Positions 1-9,864 of a stretch of DNA of 64,000 nt are shown here, piece after piece. Numbering within the stretch: position 1 is the first letter of the stretch; the number at the start of each line of letters is the position of its first letter. The stretch comes from Methylophilaceae bacterium. GTDB taxonomy: Bacteria; Pseudomonadota; Gammaproteobacteria; Burkholderiales; Methylophilaceae. Position numbers and translations under genes: made by a program. The notes under the pieces are model-generated. The model was not told the DNA's origin, searched no databases, and worked only from the letters and a program-made list of their open reading frames with translations. The stretch covers positions 35,363 to 99,362 of the forward strand of contig JAPKBG010000008.1 in NCBI GenBank assembly GCA_028823485.1. Reading direction: 5' to 3'.

Positions 1-673
1 CCGGCCAATCAGGGCCTGGGATATGTTCCATTAACTCAGTTGTCGTCGTCTTTGGGTTAGACATGACATGCAAGACGGCATTCGCCACTTCCCGCATATT
101 ATGCGGCACCATTTCTGTTGCCATACCAACGGCAATACCAGAAGCGCCGTTAAGCAACATCATTGGTAAACGTGCTGGCAACAACATTGGCTCTCGGAAG
201 GCACCATCGTAGTTGTTTTGGAAGTCGACCGTACCGCGATCAATTTCAGATAACAGCAAGTCAGCAATTGGCGATAAACGCATTTCAGTGTATCGCATTG
301 CAGCAGCGCCATCGCCATCGCGTGAGCCGAAGTTACCTTGGCCATCGACGAGTGGATAACGTAAGGTAAAGTCTTGCGCTAAACGCACGGCGGCTTCATA
401 AGCGGAGCTATCGCCATGTGGGTGATACATACCCAGTACATTTCCCACTACACGGGCGGATTTGACTGGTTTAGCCCCTGCGACGAGATTCATTTCCTTC
501 ATCGCATATAAAATGCGGCGTTGTACTGGCTTTTGACCATCTTCAACCGATGGTAAAGCACGGCCTTTTACAACGGAAATCGCATAGGATAAATAAGCTT
601 CTTCCGCGTATTCGCTAATGACGACAGCATCGTCATCTGGCTTGATCTTATCTATATCAGTTATATCATTCAT
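1..673 (-). CDS. parC: DNA topoisomerase IV subunit A (ParC), N-terminal part, cut by window edge
   Basis: This is the breakage-reunion subunit of topoisomerase IV, which decatenates daughter chromosomes together with ParE. About 224 residues are present; the rest lies beyond the left edge. The start ATG at 673-671 overlaps the parE stop codon (TAATG), so translation is probably coupled. The QRDR region [10 protein letters not shown] and the active-site tyrosine in [10 protein letters not shown] (Tyr128 by my count) are visible. Ser89 and Glu93 correspond to E. coli Ser80 and Glu84, so no classical quinolone-resistance change is seen. It is ParC rather than GyrA because it follows parE and a full-length gyrA occurs at 12042-14705. 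Confidence 0.95.
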   Translation of the reverse strand, partial: MNDITDIDKIKPDDDAVVISEYAEEAYLSYAISVVKGRALPSVEDGQKPVQRRILYAMKEMNLVAGAKPVKSARVVGNVLGMYHPHGDSSAYEAAVRLAQDFTLRYPLVDGQGNFGSRDGDGAAAMRYTEMRLSPIADLLLSEIDRGTVDFQNNYDGAFREPMLLPARLPMMLLNGASGIAVGMATEMVPHNMREVANAVLHVMSNPKTTTTELMEHIPGPDWP

Positions 674-2661
674 TAAACATCTGCCTTCACATCATTCCCG
701 CGGCGTTCTATCCACTCTTTTCGCGCTGGGGCTTGGTTTTTCGCCATCAGCATATTAAACATATCAAGAGCTTCTGATGACTCTAGCTCAGGTAAGCGCA
801 CTTGAATTAAGCGGCGCGTATCTGGACATAGCGTGGTTTCCCAAAGTTGGTCTGGATTCATTTCACCCAAACCCTTAAAACGTTGGATGCCAAGCTTTTC
901 TTCCGCAACACCTTCGCGTTTTAGTTTTTCGATGGTCGCCATTTTTTCTAAATCATCCGCAACATACACCTTCCGCATGGGTTTGCTTTTGCCTTGTGCA
1001 GGCACATCAATACGATACAGCGGCGGTTGTGAAATATACACATGGCCACGCTCAATCAGCTTAGGCGCATGTTTTAAGAATAAGGTGAGTAGCAAGACTT
1101 GAATGTGTGAACCATCGACATCCGCATCAGAAAGCAAACAAAGCTTACCGTAGCGCAGACCTGAAAAATCAGGATCATCTTGCATAGTGTGTGGCTCAAT
1201 ACCGAGTGCGACAAAAATATCATGCACTTCTGAGTTACCGAAGATACGTCCCGCGTCGACTTCCCAAGTATTAAGCACTTTACCGCGTAACGGTAGTAGC
1301 GATTGGAACTCGTTATTACGTCCCATTTTGGCACTGCCGCCAGCGGAATCACCTTCCACCAAAAAGAGTTCCGCCTCCATGGTACCTGCAGCTTCACAAT
1401 CTGTGAGTTTGGCTGGCATTAAATTGATACCCGTTGTCTTACGCTTTTCAATCTTCTTGGTTGATTTATTACGCGCTGCCGCTGTGCTATTTACTAGGTC
1501 AGAAATGCGTTTTGCAAAGTCGATATTTTGCGTCAGCCAGTTTTCCATGATTGGGCGAACTGATGAAGCAATCATTTTCATGGCATCGCGATTGGTCAAC
1601 TTCTCTTTGGTTTGGCCTTGAAATTGTGGGTCTAGCACTTTAGCCGCCAACACGTAGCACACGTTATTCCACACATCTTCAGATGTGATTTTAACACCGC
1701 GCTGCATCATGCTGTGATGCTCCATAAACGTTTTGACTGCTTCAAACACGCCATTACGCATACCTGCTTCGTGCGTACCACCTGAGAGTGTTGGAATCAG
1801 ATTGACATACGACTCACCATGGCCGCCACCCAAACCAAATGATATTGCCCAAATGGAGCCTTCACCTTTAGATACGCTGTCGTTATTTTCGGTTGCATAA
1901 GACTCACCTGAAATAGTCGGGATCGCAACTTCTTGCCCTTCTTCCAGTTGGCGCTCGCCAATTAACTCATCTAAGTATTGTGGCAAGCCTTCATTATAGG
2001 TCCATGATTTTTCTTCAAAGCTCTCATCGCCTTCGATTGAAAGTGTCACCGTGACGCCACGTAATAAGACGGCTTTTGATTTAATCAGGTGTTCTAGCTG
2101 TGTAAGGGATACTCTTGGCGCATCAAAGTACTTGGGGTCTGGCCAGCACTTAACCGTTGTCCCTGTATCTTTTTTAGCGCACGTGCCTATTATTTCCAAG
2201 GCCTGCACGCGTTCGCCATTTTCAAATACTAGACTATATTTGTTACCATCTCGCTTTACTTGTACTTCTAAACGCGTTGATAAGGCATTAGTGACTGATA
2301 CGCCTACCCCATGTAAGCCGCCAGAGAAGCGATACGAACTGCTTTCATCTTCTTTATCAAACTTGCCGCCTGCGTGCAGCTGGACAAAGACTAACTCAAC
2401 CGCTGCTTGCGTCTCACCCTTTGGAATTTGTACTGGAATGCCACGGCCGTTGTCGATGACTTGAACTGCACCATCTTTATAAAAATTGACATTGATTTTA
2501 GTAGCGTGCCCACCTAATGCTTCATCGGCCGCGTTATCAATTACCTCTTGCACAATATGCGTTGGGGATTCCGTGCGCGTATACATGCCCGGTCTTGCAC
2601 GTACAGACTCTAACCCACGGAGAACCTTAACGGAGTCCGCGTCGTATTCTTTTTCCACCAT
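673..2661 (-). CDS. parE: DNA topoisomerase IV subunit B (ParE)
   Basis: ATPase subunit of topoisomerase IV. It shows the GHKL ATP-binding region ([36 protein letters not shown]), then the transducer domain, then the TOPRIM metal site ([12 protein letters not shown] and [11 protein letters not shown]), ending with the usual [18 protein letters not shown] block. The chosen start, [10 protein letters not shown], matches where relatives begin. An upstream in-frame start at 2721 would add 20 residues with no family counterpart. The protein is 662 residues, normal for the family. It lies upstream of parC with a one-base overlap, giving both topoisomerase IV subunits from one transcript. Confidence 0.95.
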   Translation of the reverse strand: MVEKEYDADSVKVLRGLESVRARPGMYTRTESPTHIVQEVIDNAADEALGGHATKINVNFYKDGAVQVIDNGRGIPVQIPKGETQAAVELVFVQLHAGGKFDKEDESSSYRFSGGLHGVGVSVTNALSTRLEVQVKRDGNKYSLVFENGERVQALEIIGTCAKKDTGTTVKCWPDPKYFDAPRVSLTQLEHLIKSKAVLLRGVTVTLSIEGDESFEEKSWTYNEGLPQYLDELIGERQLEEGQEVAIPTISGESYATENNDSVSKGEGSIWAISFGLGGGHGESYVNLIPTLSGGTHEAGMRNGVFEAVKTFMEHHSMMQRGVKITSEDVWNNVCYVLAAKVLDPQFQGQTKEKLTNRDAMKMIASSVRPIMENWLTQNIDFAKRISDLVNSTAAARNKSTKKIEKRKTTGINLMPAKLTDCEAAGTMEAELFLVEGDSAGGSAKMGRNNEFQSLLPLRGKVLNTWEVDAGRIFGNSEVHDIFVALGIEPHTMQDDPDFSGLRYGKLCLLSDADVDGSHIQVLLLTLFLKHAPKLIERGHVYISQPPLYRIDVPAQGKSKPMRKVYVADDLEKMATIEKLKREGVAEEKLGIQRFKGLGEMNPDQLWETTLCPDTRRLIQVRLPELESSEALDMFNMLMAKNQAPARKEWIERRGNDVKADV

Positions 2662-2736
2662 TAATGTAACCTTAACCTTCAATTGCAAAATGTCTAGCGC
2701 TCCATCTAAGATAGCTGACACAAAATAAAAATCAGT

Positions 2737-2755
2737 AAAATGTATTTTACATTTT
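2737..2755. repeat. 8-bp perfect inverted repeat upstream of parE
   Basis: AAAATGTA and TACATTTT are separated by three T bases, between the putative parE promoter and the start codon. It could be an operator or simply a chance AT-rich palindrome. No linked regulator suggests a ligand. Confidence 0.35.
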
Positions 2756-2769
2756 TAACAACGCAATGC

Positions 2770-2799
2770 AGTATAAATAAGTTAAGTTTTTTGTAGCAA
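2770..2799 (-). promoter_or_regulatory. Putative sigma-70 promoter of parE-parC
   Basis: On the minus strand TTGCTA (2799-2794) and TATACT (2775-2770) are separated by 18 bp, about 110 bp upstream of the ParE start. Four of six and five of six consensus positions match. Predicted by eye only. Confidence 0.4.
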
Positions 2800-2833
2800 T
2801 TATTCTTTTAACAGACATTGTATTTAATATGGA

Positions 2834-2856
2834 AAAGAAAGAAACTCTCTTTCTTT
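2834..2856 (-). terminator. Possible terminator after the MFS transporter gene
   Basis: AAAGAAAGA and TCTTTCTTT form a 9-bp inverted repeat with a 5-base loop just past the stop codon of the 2863-4047 gene. The stem is AT-rich and only a short T run follows on the minus strand, so termination strength is doubtful. Confidence 0.4.
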
Positions 2857-2862
2857 AGCTCT

Positions 2863-4047
2863 CTATTCTTTTGTTTGCCATAACTGTGTTTTAGTAATAA
2901 CGAATAAACCAACCAATACGTAAATAAGCATTGTAATGGCCAGTCCAGATGGGGCATACCAGACGAAAGGCACGATGAGGCCTGCTGATATAGTAGACAG
3001 TAGCATCTGTATAAACGCCTGCCCTGAAGCTGCGGTACCTCGTATTTTAGGATGCCTGTTCAGTGCAGCTAAAGACAATATAGGCATACACATTGCCATA
3101 CCAATATTGAATAGTGCTATAGGTAAGATGTTGGCGATCAAACTCACTGGCTGAGTATAACAAACAATTATATTGACCAAAGCAATAAGCAGCATCCAGA
3201 CGTAAGCTAGCTTAACTACTTTCTGTGAGGAAAATCGCCCAGCAGCACGCTTAGCTAAATATGAGCCAATCACCATGCCTACCACTGTTGGGACAAACAA
3301 ATAACCATATTGTTGAGGATTTAGACCTAGATGCTTACCCAAAAAAACTGGACTAGCGAGTACATAAACAAAAAAACCCGAAAAATTAGCGCCAATAGCA
3401 ACAATAATCCTAGCAAACTCACTATCACTAAAAATTGTTTTGTAACTTTTGATTACGTTCGCAGTAGAAAGCTTCATACGCTTCTCCGGCGGCATGGTTT
3501 CTGGTAAAAACTTAACAGCAGCCCATAAACTCACACTGGCATAGACGGCTAAAAAGATGAAAATTATTTGCCAGTTAATACCAAGTAGAAAACCACCAAC
3601 AATTGGCGCAATCGCGGGAGCAATACCAAAAAGCATTTGTACAGTTGCCATCACTCGTTGTGCTTGCGGCCCTTCAAACAAGTCACGTACCATGGCACGT
3701 GCAACTGTATTGCCTGCTCCACCACTAGCACCTTGCAAAGCTCTAAAAAGCCAGAGTGTCTCTACATTTGATGCAAAAGCACAGCCAATACTTGCCAATA
3801 CAAATATACTCAAGCCCCATTTAATAGTAGTAATACGGCCGATTGCATCAGAGATAGCACCATGACATAAAGTCATCGCCGCATAAGGTAGCAGGTAAAA
3901 TGTTAAACTTTGTTGGATTTGTATATCTTTTGCCTCCAAGGCTTCACCCATTACATGAAAGGCTGGCAGATAGGTATCAATAGCGAATGGTGCTAAAGCA
4001 GCAAGAGATGCTAATGCATAGACTAGAAGGTTAGATTTTGATTTCAA
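2863..4047 (-). CDS. MFS drug exporter, Bcr/CflA family
   Basis: Inner-membrane major facilitator protein of 394 residues with about twelve hydrophobic segments. The N-terminus (ALAPFAIDTYLPAF) carries the D-TYLP motif typical of the Bcr/CflA subfamily, and motif A-like (GAISDAIGRITTIKWG) follows the second helix. The family exports drugs such as bicyclomycin or chloramphenicol, or sulfonamides or cysteine, by proton antiport. The actual substrate cannot be read from sequence. It lies downstream of pqqE in the same direction, but an apparent terminator at 4099-4124 separates them, so it is probably its own unit. Confidence 0.85.
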   Translation of the reverse strand: MKSKSNLLVYALASLAALAPFAIDTYLPAFHVMGEALEAKDIQIQQSLTFYLLPYAAMTLCHGAISDAIGRITTIKWGLSIFVLASIGCAFASNVETLWLFRALQGASGGAGNTVARAMVRDLFEGPQAQRVMATVQMLFGIAPAIAPIVGGFLLGINWQIIFIFLAVYASVSLWAAVKFLPETMPPEKRMKLSTANVIKSYKTIFSDSEFARIIVAIGANFSGFFVYVLASPVFLGKHLGLNPQQYGYLFVPTVVGMVIGSYLAKRAAGRFSSQKVVKLAYVWMLLIALVNIIVCYTQPVSLIANILPIALFNIGMAMCMPILSLAALNRHPKIRGTAASGQAFIQMLLSTISAGLIVPFVWYAPSGLAITMLIYVLVGLFVITKTQLWQTKE

Positions 4048-4098
4048 TATATTTCTTTATAATTATATGTTTAATATATTTAATTAATGTTAATTATT

Positions 4099-4124
4099 AA
4101 AAAAAGCGCATCATTTGCGCCTTT
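4099..4124 (-). terminator. Rho-independent terminator of the pqq operon
   Basis: Minus strand GCGCA-loop-TGCGC stem (4106-4120) is followed by seven T residues (4105-4099). It lies about 50 bp past the pqqE stop and upstream of the MFS gene. The GC stem is short (5 bp), extended by A-T pairs after one mismatch. Confidence 0.65.
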
Positions 4125-4170
4125 AATTATACCGCCTAATATTAAGATTTAATATATAAGTCGCTTCGCA

Positions 4171-5403
4171 CTATGGTACAGCATGAAAACCTTCAATCCT
4201 CTCTTTGTTACCTTCTCCATATTCCTTAGATTTTTCATTGGTTCTAAATATAATAGGCTTTTCTGACAGTATGGGATTTTGCGAATCCTCTATTGCCTGT
4301 TCAATTAAGTGATGATTTGGTGAGAGTGAGCAAACAGGGTCTGCACTCTCCGCATCCCCTGATAACAAGAATGCTTGACAACGACAGCCGCCTAAGTCAT
4401 TTTCTTTCTCAGAGCAGCTGCGACAAGGCTCTTTCATCCAGTCATCACCACGATACCTATTAAAAGCCGGCGACTCTTTCCATGCATATTCAAGTCCGTG
4501 CTCACGAACATTAGGAAACTCTATATTTGGCAACACACGTGCTGAATGACAGGGCAAGACATCACCATTGGCTGCCACAATCATGAACACTTCACCCCAG
4601 CCATTCATGCATTTTTTTGGTCTATCGCCAAAGTAGTCTGGGACCACAAAGAAAATTTTCATCTTACTATTAGCTTTTTCCCTAAACTCCTTAGTTATTC
4701 TTTCAGCTTCATCCACCTGCTCTTTAAGTGGCATTAACTGATCTCGGTTAACTAAAGACCATCCATAATACTGCGTATTCGCCAACTCAAGATAATCAGC
4801 ACCTAGAGCTTCTGCCATTTCCATAATCTCTTTGAGATGGCCAATGTTATAGCGATGTAAAACTACATTAAGCACCATCGGGTAGCCATGCCCCTTAATC
4901 ATTGCTGCTACTTTCTGTTTCAGCTTAAACGTTTTTGTATTGGTAATAAAATTGTTAATTTCTTCCGTAATATCATGCATAGAAAGCTGAATATGATCTA
5001 AACCACCATCTTTAAATGCTTGGATTCTTTTTTCAGTTAAACCAACGCCAGAAGTAATTAAGTTACTATAATAACCTAGTTTTTTAGCCTCAATAACGAT
5101 CTCTTCAATATCATCTCTCAATAATGGCTCACCTCCAGAAATGCCAAGTTGAATTGCACCCATTTTGCGCGCATCACGTAATGTCTGTATCCACTGCTCT
5201 GTGCTGAGCTCATTTTGTGTGTGTTTATCAAAATCAGCTGGGTTATAACAAAAGGCACACTGTAGCGGGCAACGATAAGTTACTTCTGCCAACAGCCATA
5301 ATGGTTGTGTCTGTGTAGTATTGGCAGCTACACCATTATTTTTGGCTTGACCGCTAAGCTCTTTTTGAACAACTGATTGACCCAAAGATGTTGGTGTTGA
5401 CAC
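4171..5403 (-). CDS. pqqE: PQQ biosynthesis radical SAM enzyme PqqE
   Basis: PqqE forms the carbon-carbon cross-link between Glu and Tyr of the PqqA peptide, the first committed step of pyrroloquinoline quinone synthesis. The radical-SAM motif C-x3-C-x2-C is at Cys45, Cys49 and Cys52, followed by the GISGGEPLLR SAM-binding stretch. The C-terminal SPASM region with auxiliary cluster cysteines is intact (PCHSARV, PCRSCSEKENDLGGCRC). At 410 residues it is slightly longer than many homologues because of an N-terminal extension of roughly 20-30 residues rich in Gln/Thr/Asn. It is the last gene of pqqBCDE. Confidence 0.95.
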   Translation of the reverse strand: MSTPTSLGQSVVQKELSGQAKNNGVAANTTQTQPLWLLAEVTYRCPLQCAFCYNPADFDKHTQNELSTEQWIQTLRDARKMGAIQLGISGGEPLLRDDIEEIVIEAKKLGYYSNLITSGVGLTEKRIQAFKDGGLDHIQLSMHDITEEINNFITNTKTFKLKQKVAAMIKGHGYPMVLNVVLHRYNIGHLKEIMEMAEALGADYLELANTQYYGWSLVNRDQLMPLKEQVDEAERITKEFREKANSKMKIFFVVPDYFGDRPKKCMNGWGEVFMIVAANGDVLPCHSARVLPNIEFPNVREHGLEYAWKESPAFNRYRGDDWMKEPCRSCSEKENDLGGCRCQAFLLSGDAESADPVCSLSPNHHLIEQAIEDSQNPILSEKPIIFRTNEKSKEYGEGNKERIEGFHAVP

Positions 5404-5421
5404 AGCATTTCTCCTAAATAT

Positions 5422-5706
5422 TTAATTAAGCTTACGAATCCAAGCTTTACCAAAAGCCATTTCAAACATACCGATAATATCCGCCTCAATGCCTTCAGCA
5501 TCAGGGAACTTATTTTTCAATATAGTAACAATCTCTCCAACTGATACTTTACCATTAACCAATTGCATCACTTCACCTGCACCACCGTGCAACTTGACCA
5601 TGCCCTCAGGGAAGAGAATCACAAAACTATCTTGAGCTTCTTCCCACTGAAAGCGGTGGTGCAATGCAATGTCGTAAATATCTGAATCTTGTATACCTTC
5701 TGCCAT
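5422..5706 (-). CDS. pqqD: PQQ biosynthesis peptide chaperone PqqD
   Basis: Small RiPP-recognition-type protein that binds the PqqA peptide and presents it to PqqE. The 94 residues match the family length. The HHRFQWEEAQDSFVILFPEGMVKLHGGAGEVMQLV pattern (residues about 16-50) and the following helical part resemble PqqD throughout. It lies 18 bp upstream of pqqE and 51 bp downstream of pqqC, consistent with one operon. It is a separate gene, not fused to PqqC or PqqE as in some methylotrophs. Confidence 0.9.
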   Translation of the reverse strand: MAEGIQDSDIYDIALHHRFQWEEAQDSFVILFPEGMVKLHGGAGEVMQLVNGKVSVGEIVTILKNKFPDAEGIEADIIGMFEMAFGKAWIRKLN

Positions 5707-5757
5707 ATAGTTCTCTGTTTTATTGCGCTCTATTGAATAACTTTTTACTTGTGCTCT

Positions 5758-6519
5758 TTAGTCAATCTTAATCACTGGTTGCCGTGTGTACGCAACACCT
5801 TCAGTGGTTATCTCCGTGGATGCCAGCATAATTGAATCGGCAATTACCCACAACACATTCAATTTGAACTGCAGAATTTCCATTGCCTTCATTTGCATTT
5901 CACGCGTAGTACTAAAGTAATCTAAGGTGACGCCTAGACCATGTTCAACATCCCGCCGGGCTTCCGTCAACCGCTTTCTAAAGTAAGTTAATCCACTTTC
6001 ATCAATCCAAGGATACATTGCTGGCCATGAACTAATACGTTGCTGATGGATATGAGGTGCAAAAAGCTCTGTCAAGCTAGAGCACACTGACTCTTGCCAA
6101 GATCGCTGCTTTGCAAAATTAATGTAGGCGTCAACTGCAAATCGAACGCCAGGGCTGACTAAATCTAGGCTCGTGATTTGTTCACGTGTCAAACCAACAG
6201 CTTTGCCTAGTTGAATCCAAGCTTCGATTCCACCCATTGCATCACCTATACCATCATGGTCGGTAATACGCACTATCCATTGTTTACGAACTTCCACGTC
6301 ATCACAATTAGACAGCACTGCGCCATCCTTCATTGGGATAGAAATTTGATAGTAGAAACGATTAGCTACCCAACTTTGTAATTGAGATTTGCTTAACTTT
6401 CCTTCATACATCATCACGTGGAACGGATGATAAATATGATACCCCATCCCTTTTTCACGCAACTTCTCTGCGAACTCCTCGCGTGGCCAAGGTTTTGAAT
6501 TTATTTTGTCTATACTCAT
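5758..6519 (-). CDS. pqqC: Pyrroloquinoline-quinone synthase PqqC
   Basis: PqqC is a cofactor-free oxidase that performs the final ring closure and oxidation to PQQ. It is an all-helical protein of 253 residues, typical length. The N-terminal segment with [19 protein letters not shown] and the internal [18 protein letters not shown] are family hallmarks, and several conserved histidine, arginine and tyrosine residues are retained. There is no C-terminal PqqD fusion. It follows pqqB after 8 bp, indicating co-transcription. Confidence 0.95.
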   Translation of the reverse strand: MSIDKINSKPWPREEFAEKLREKGMGYHIYHPFHVMMYEGKLSKSQLQSWVANRFYYQISIPMKDGAVLSNCDDVEVRKQWIVRITDHDGIGDAMGGIEAWIQLGKAVGLTREQITSLDLVSPGVRFAVDAYINFAKQRSWQESVCSSLTELFAPHIHQQRISSWPAMYPWIDESGLTYFRKRLTEARRDVEHGLGVTLDYFSTTREMQMKAMEILQFKLNVLWVIADSIMLASTEITTEGVAYTRQPVIKID

Positions 6520-6527
6520 CTTAGTTC

Positions 6528-7442
6528 CTACAACTCAATATCCATGCCATCATAAGCTAACTCAATTTTTGCTTTATTTAAGGTGGCACGTTGTGATGAC
6601 TCTTCATTCAGAATCGGGTTAGTGTTATTGATATGAATTAATATCTTGCGTGGCTTTTCCATTGCATTCAATATACTCATAATACCACCATCACTAGACT
6701 GGTCTAAGTGACCCATTTCGCTGGCACGCTTATCACTAATACCTTCTTTAGACATTTCATCATCGGTCCAGACAGTGCCATCAACTAAAATAACATCAGC
6801 ATTACGCATGTATTCTAATACATGAGGTTCAGCCACACCTAGACCTGGGGCATAGAACAAGCTCTTACCTGAGCGGGTATCTTTAATATTCATACCAATA
6901 TTGTCACCTGGAACAGTATTGCCTCTGTGCGGTGAATATGGCGGAGCATTACTTAATAAAGGTACTGCTGTAAACTCAATGCCCTCTGCAGTTGGAATTG
7001 AAAATGGCGTTTGATCTGTTGCAACCTCATGATGGTTAATACCCCGAAAATGTCCCAAAATATTAAAAACGGGAAATCCAGTAGTTAAGTCTCCCTTTAC
7101 TGCATCAGTACAATAAATATCCCACGGTTTATTGTGTTCACGTAATGTTAATAAACCAGTAACGTGGTCAATTTGCGCATCAGTAATCACAATCGCTGTT
7201 ATTGCCGTATCACGCACGTGTCGAGCAGGTTGAATAACAGTAAAATCATCCAATTGCCTCTTAATATCTGGCGATGCATTAAATAAGATCCAGTCAGAAC
7301 CATTGGCACTGACCGCAATAGAGGACTGTGTTCGCGGTGTTGCTTTAATTGTTCCAGCACGAACACCTTTACAGTTTTCGCAATTACAGTTCCACTGGGG
7401 AAACCCGCCACCTGCACCTGAGCCTAATACGTGTATATACAT
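6528..7442 (-). CDS. pqqB: PQQ biosynthesis protein PqqB
   Basis: Metallo-beta-lactamase-fold protein of 304 residues. PqqB hydroxylates the tyrosine moiety of the cross-linked, processed PqqA-derived intermediate. The N-terminus [18 protein letters not shown] carries the structural zinc cysteines Cys19, Cys21 and Cys24. The [12 protein letters not shown] stretch replaces the HxHxDH motif of hydrolases, as usual in PqqB. It is the first gene of the local operon. No convincing pqqA precursor reading frame lies in the 209 bp upstream, and no PqqF-type protease is in the window. Confidence 0.95.
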   Translation of the reverse strand: MYIHVLGSGAGGGFPQWNCNCENCKGVRAGTIKATPRTQSSIAVSANGSDWILFNASPDIKRQLDDFTVIQPARHVRDTAITAIVITDAQIDHVTGLLTLREHNKPWDIYCTDAVKGDLTTGFPVFNILGHFRGINHHEVATDQTPFSIPTAEGIEFTAVPLLSNAPPYSPHRGNTVPGDNIGMNIKDTRSGKSLFYAPGLGVAEPHVLEYMRNADVILVDGTVWTDDEMSKEGISDKRASEMGHLDQSSDGGIMSILNAMEKPRKILIHINNTNPILNEESSQRATLNKAKIELAYDGMDIEL

Positions 7443-7611
7443 GAGCTTCTTACTTTATAGAAAATTAAAACTAATTGATAATTAAACATCAGTACGATGC
7501 ATTTAGTATGAAACCTATATTACGCATCCGTTTCAAATCATCTATGCAAGCTTCAATGAGTTCGTGCTAATGATTTTCATGATGCTTAAAATAACGTGAA
7601 TAAATACAAGG

Positions 7612-7633
7612 AAACGCCCCATAAAAGGCATTT
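7612..7633 (-). terminator. Weak terminator-like hairpin after DAHP synthase
   Basis: AAACGCC and GGCATTT form a 7-bp stem with one G-U pair downstream of the 7652-8734 gene. Only three T residues follow, so this is a low-confidence call. The remaining 7443-7611 stretch holds no recognisable gene. Confidence 0.3.
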
Positions 7634-7651
7634 TTATCGCAGTCATATATT

Positions 7652-8734
7652 TTAGGATTTCCGTCGTTTTCGCACAGCGTCAGCTAGCGTATTTAAAACG
7701 ATTTCTGTTTCATTCCAGCCTAAACAGCCATCAGTGATCGATTGCCCATAAATGAGCTCACAACCAGGGGTATGAGACTGTTTGCCCGCTTTCAAGTGCG
7801 ATTCCACCATCACGCCCGCAATTCGATTATCGCCACTTGCGATTTGACCAGCAATATCTTCAGCCACGTTAACCTGCTGTTCATATTGCTTCTGACTATT
7901 GGCATGACTACAGTCAATCATAATCTTAGCTGGTAAACTTGCCGCATCTAATTGCTCACCGACTTCATTGACATGATCAGCTGAGTAGTTTGGAGTTTTT
8001 CCACCGCGTAAGATGACATGGCAGTCCTCGTTACCAGAAGTCACAATAATGGCAGACTCACCATTTTTAGTGACTGATAAGAAGCGATGCGGACTACCCG
8101 CTGTTTTAATTGCATCAATAGCCACTCGAACACCGCCATCAGTCCCATTTTTAAAGCCTACAGGGCAAGATAGGCCGGAAGCCAACTCACGATGCACTTG
8201 CGACTCTGTTGTGCGCGCACCGATAGCACCCCAGCTGACTAAGTCAGCCGTATATTGTGGCGTAATGGTATCTAAAAATTCCATTCCTGCAGGCATACCG
8301 AGCTCATTCACATCCAATAAAAACTGACGGGCTTTTTCTAGCCCTAAATTAATATCGTAACTACCATCTAAGTGAGGGTCATTAATTAACCCCTTCCATC
8401 CAACAGTCGTTCTAGGCTTTTCAAAGTAAACGCGCATCACAATCAACAAATCGTCAGACAATTGCTCACGAACATCTAATAAACGATGCGCATATTCAAG
8501 CCCTGCTTTTGTATCATGGATAGAACACGGGCCGACAACGATCAACAGTCGATCATCGTCACCATGTAAAACATTGTGAATAGCCGTTCTTGTCGCTAAG
8601 ATGTTTTCAGTGCTGCATGCACTTTCTTGTAACTTTTCGATAATTTCAGCTGGCTTTACCAATTCCTTAACCTTAAGAATCCGGACATCATCCGTTGCTA
8701 GCTTACCGAATTTCTGTTTTTCTTTTTCAGTCAT
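7652..8734 (-). CDS. 3-deoxy-7-phosphoheptulonate (DAHP) synthase, class I
   Basis: Condenses phosphoenolpyruvate with erythrose 4-phosphate, the entry step of the shikimate pathway. It is 360 residues, as for AroF/AroG/AroH-type enzymes. Hallmarks include LLIVVGPCSIHD, VMRVYFEKPRTTVGWKGLINDP, GARTTESQVHRELASGL, VGFKNGTDG and MIDCSHANS. Which aromatic amino acid inhibits it cannot be decided here. The start overlaps the hisC end by 8 bp, so it is the last gene of the gyrA-serC-pheA-hisC series. In many betaproteobacteria this position is occupied by tyrA and aroA instead. Confidence 0.92.
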   Translation of the reverse strand: MTEKEKQKFGKLATDDVRILKVKELVKPAEIIEKLQESACSTENILATRTAIHNVLHGDDDRLLIVVGPCSIHDTKAGLEYAHRLLDVREQLSDDLLIVMRVYFEKPRTTVGWKGLINDPHLDGSYDINLGLEKARQFLLDVNELGMPAGMEFLDTITPQYTADLVSWGAIGARTTESQVHRELASGLSCPVGFKNGTDGGVRVAIDAIKTAGSPHRFLSVTKNGESAIIVTSGNEDCHVILRGGKTPNYSADHVNEVGEQLDAASLPAKIMIDCSHANSQKQYEQQVNVAEDIAGQIASGDNRIAGVMVESHLKAGKQSHTPGCELIYGQSITDGCLGWNETEIVLNTLADAVRKRRKS

Positions 8735-9833
8735 TGTTTTTTACAACCAAGGCTAGCGCTTCTAAAAAGCGCTTATTTTCAGAAAATAAACCGATACTTA
8801 CACGCAAGTAATCAGGCATATCGTAATTAGCAATTGGCCGAACAATAATGCCATGCTGCAACAACTGTTCGTTTACATTCTCAGCATTTTTTACCGCAAA
8901 ACTAATGAAATTAGCATAAGACTCAATGTATTGCAGACCCAACTGCTCAAGACCTTGAGTGAGCTGTAACATACCTGCTTGGTTTGCCGCATAGCTACGT
9001 GCCACAAAGCCATCATCCGCTAAAGAAGCAACAGCTGCAGCTTGTGCCAGCAGGTTCACATTAAACGGCTGACGAATACGATTTAAAATATCGGCAACAT
9101 CAGTATGCATTAAACCAAAACCCACGCGCAAGCCTGCTAAACCGTAGGCTTTAGAAAAGGTATGCGAAATAATAAGATTCTCATAAGTACTGAGCCAGCT
9201 AACCGCTTCCGACTTATCATGTGATGATAAATACTCATCATAAGCCTCATCTAGGATAACTAAGACATTTTTCGGCACTTGCTTTAAAAAAGACGCTAAG
9301 GTCGTCTTGTCAATCAAAGTGCCCGTTGGATTGTTAGGGTTAGCGATAAAAATCAGTCGGGTTTTTGGTGTAATCGCTTTTAAAAACCCATCTAAATCAT
9401 GTCCATATCCTTTTGCTGGCACGACAATACCTGTTGCACCAACAGCCTGTGTGACTAAAGGGTAAACTGCAAAAGCATGCTGCGAATAAATCGCTTCATC
9501 GCCCACTTGCAAGAATGCGCGTGCGCTTAACTCTAGAATGTCATTAGAGCCATTGCCAAAAACGATTTGACTTTGTGGAACGCCATACTTTCGACTGACT
9601 GCCGTACGCAATTCAAAACCATTACCATCTGGATAACGAGCAACATCTACTATAGCAGCACCAATGGCTACTTGAGCATTAGGACTCATTCCTAAAGGGT
9701 TTTCATTAGAAGCTAATTTGATGATGTCTGCTTCATTCAAGCCATATTCACGCGCAATTTCAGAAATCGGCTTACCGCCTTGGTAAGGCGCAATAGCGCG
9801 GATATATTCAGGGGCAATATTCTCAATACTCAT
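8727..9833 (-). CDS. hisC: Histidinol-phosphate aminotransferase
   Basis: PLP-dependent fold-type I aminotransferase of 368 residues. The family acts on imidazole acetol phosphate in histidine synthesis and often on aromatic keto acids. Visible landmarks are KLASNENPLGMSP near the N-terminus, FIANPNNPTGTLI, the DEAYDEY stretch, and the PLP lysine region SHTFSKAYGLAGLRVG. Its place between pheA and DAHP synthase suggests the aromatic branch: HisC2-type enzymes in this spot commonly transaminate prephenate, phenylpyruvate or hydroxyphenylpyruvate. That role is inference from context. Confidence 0.9.
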   Translation of the reverse strand: MSIENIAPEYIRAIAPYQGGKPISEIAREYGLNEADIIKLASNENPLGMSPNAQVAIGAAIVDVARYPDGNGFELRTAVSRKYGVPQSQIVFGNGSNDILELSARAFLQVGDEAIYSQHAFAVYPLVTQAVGATGIVVPAKGYGHDLDGFLKAITPKTRLIFIANPNNPTGTLIDKTTLASFLKQVPKNVLVILDEAYDEYLSSHDKSEAVSWLSTYENLIISHTFSKAYGLAGLRVGFGLMHTDVADILNRIRQPFNVNLLAQAAAVASLADDGFVARSYAANQAGMLQLTQGLEQLGLQYIESYANFISFAVKNAENVNEQLLQHGIIVRPIANYDMPDYLRVSIGLFSENKRFLEALALVVKNND

Positions 9834-9864
9834 ATTCGGTCTTTTATATACTCAAGCCCAGCTG

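Noticed and set aside
7443..7651. pqqA in the stretch before pqqB
   Set aside because: The best in-frame stretch lacks a start codon and the Glu-x3-Tyr motif required for PQQ.
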